From contig JBAXPW010000096.1 in assembly GCA_037132015.1 (NCBI GenBank), positions 1 to 5,053 on the forward strand: 5,053 nt of DNA, written 5' to 3'. Origin of the DNA: JBAXPW01 sp037132015 (lineage in GTDB: Bacteria; Patescibacteriota; Microgenomatia; UBA1406; GWC2-37-13). Positions 4,817 through 5,053 of the stretch are shown here, piece by piece. The first letter of the stretch is position 1; every line of letters starts with the position of its first letter. The position numbers were made by a program, and so were the translations under genes. The notes beneath the pieces are model-generated. The model was not told where the DNA came from and ran no database searches. It was given only the letters and a program-made list of their open reading frames with translations.

Positions 4817-5053
4817 TTAAGTAGTTATACTTTTAGCATCAAGCGCCATTGATACTTTTTCAGAAAAGGACAGATAACTATTTAGACCTCCATAGCCACA
4901 ATTTGGCTCTACATTATCCAAAAAATTGCCATATTCATCTATTCCACCCTCGATCTGCAAATCAAATCCTCCTGCTTTAAAAATATGTTTATCAAATGAG
5001 TCGTTTTTTGATAATTTCATATTCCCTATATTCAAAAAATAGCCCCTTGTCCA
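4817..5053 (-). CDS. Unrecognised protein, C-terminal part, 5' end possibly beyond the window
   Basis: This minus-strand frame is open from the right edge to a TAA at 4817-4819, giving 78 visible residues. It contains 'WTRGYFLNIGNMKLSKNDSF', then 'GGFDLQIEGGIDEYGNF', 'PNCGYGG' and 'EKVSMALDAKSITT'. The in-frame ATG at 5020 (preceded by a TTG at 5035) could be a start, but there is no promoter or ribosome binding site in front of it comparable to its neighbours, so I read this as the 3' end of a longer gene. The composition is soluble, rich in Gly, Asp and Asn, with no membrane segment. I do not recognise the family. It lies on the same strand as the three genes to its left, 109 bp before the IPNTG protein gene, whose own promoter occupies part of that gap. 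Confidence 0.5.
   Translation of the reverse strand, partial: WTRGYFLNIGNMKLSKNDSFDKHIFKAGGFDLQIEGGIDEYGNFLDNVEPNCGYGGLNSYLSFSEKVSMALDAKSITT

Noticed and set aside
4770..4820. Plus-strand 16-codon frame starting MKNIAQQIDD.
   Set aside because: It is too short to support, has no ribosome binding site, and has no -10 at the leaderless distance seen for the other genes.

Overview
The window looks like chromosomal DNA from a member of the Patescibacteria (Candidate Phyla Radiation). This is inferred from AT-rich sequence, very short gene spacing, no Shine-Dalgarno sequences in front of genes, and several protein types I associate with that group: a cysteine-rich type IV secretion pilin-like protein, a SpoIID protein with a PcsB-like coiled coil, and a deoxyribosyltransferase-like protein ending in a 'RFNFFISP' segment. 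TGA is used as a stop in at least one gene whose family C-terminus is complete there, so the genetic code appears standard. I cannot name a species.

Layout. Positions 1-476 (minus) hold most of a deoxyribosyltransferase-fold protein that runs off the left edge. A 145-bp divergent promoter region follows, then ribB (622-1242, plus). ribB meets, tail to tail with 2 bp between, a large SpoIID/coiled-coil cell-wall protein (1245-2948, minus). A 46-bp divergent spacer separates that gene from a secreted, cysteine-rich, two-helix pilin-like protein (2995-3624, plus). From 3653 to the right edge everything is on the minus strand: a DUF2335 membrane protein overlapping a 71-residue partner, a 108-residue protein with a sortase-like tail, and the 3' end of an unrecognised gene.

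How the parts fit. Most of the recognisable genes act at the cell envelope: peptidoglycan remodelling (SpoIID), a secretion or pilus subunit, a DUF2335 membrane protein and a small surface-anchor-like protein. The two left-hand genes are of enzyme families, but each has a substitution at a position that is acidic in the classical enzyme.

The most striking shared signal is promoter geometry. Five of the six genes or gene pairs whose upstream DNA lies in the window have a -10 hexamer ending only 6-9 nt before the start codon, so their transcripts should be leaderless. ribB is the exception. I see no tRNA, rRNA, CRISPR array, insertion sequence or convincing hairpin terminator. I did not find a wholly new system; the best leads are the leaderless architecture, the altered active-site residues and the 71-residue/DUF2335 pair.
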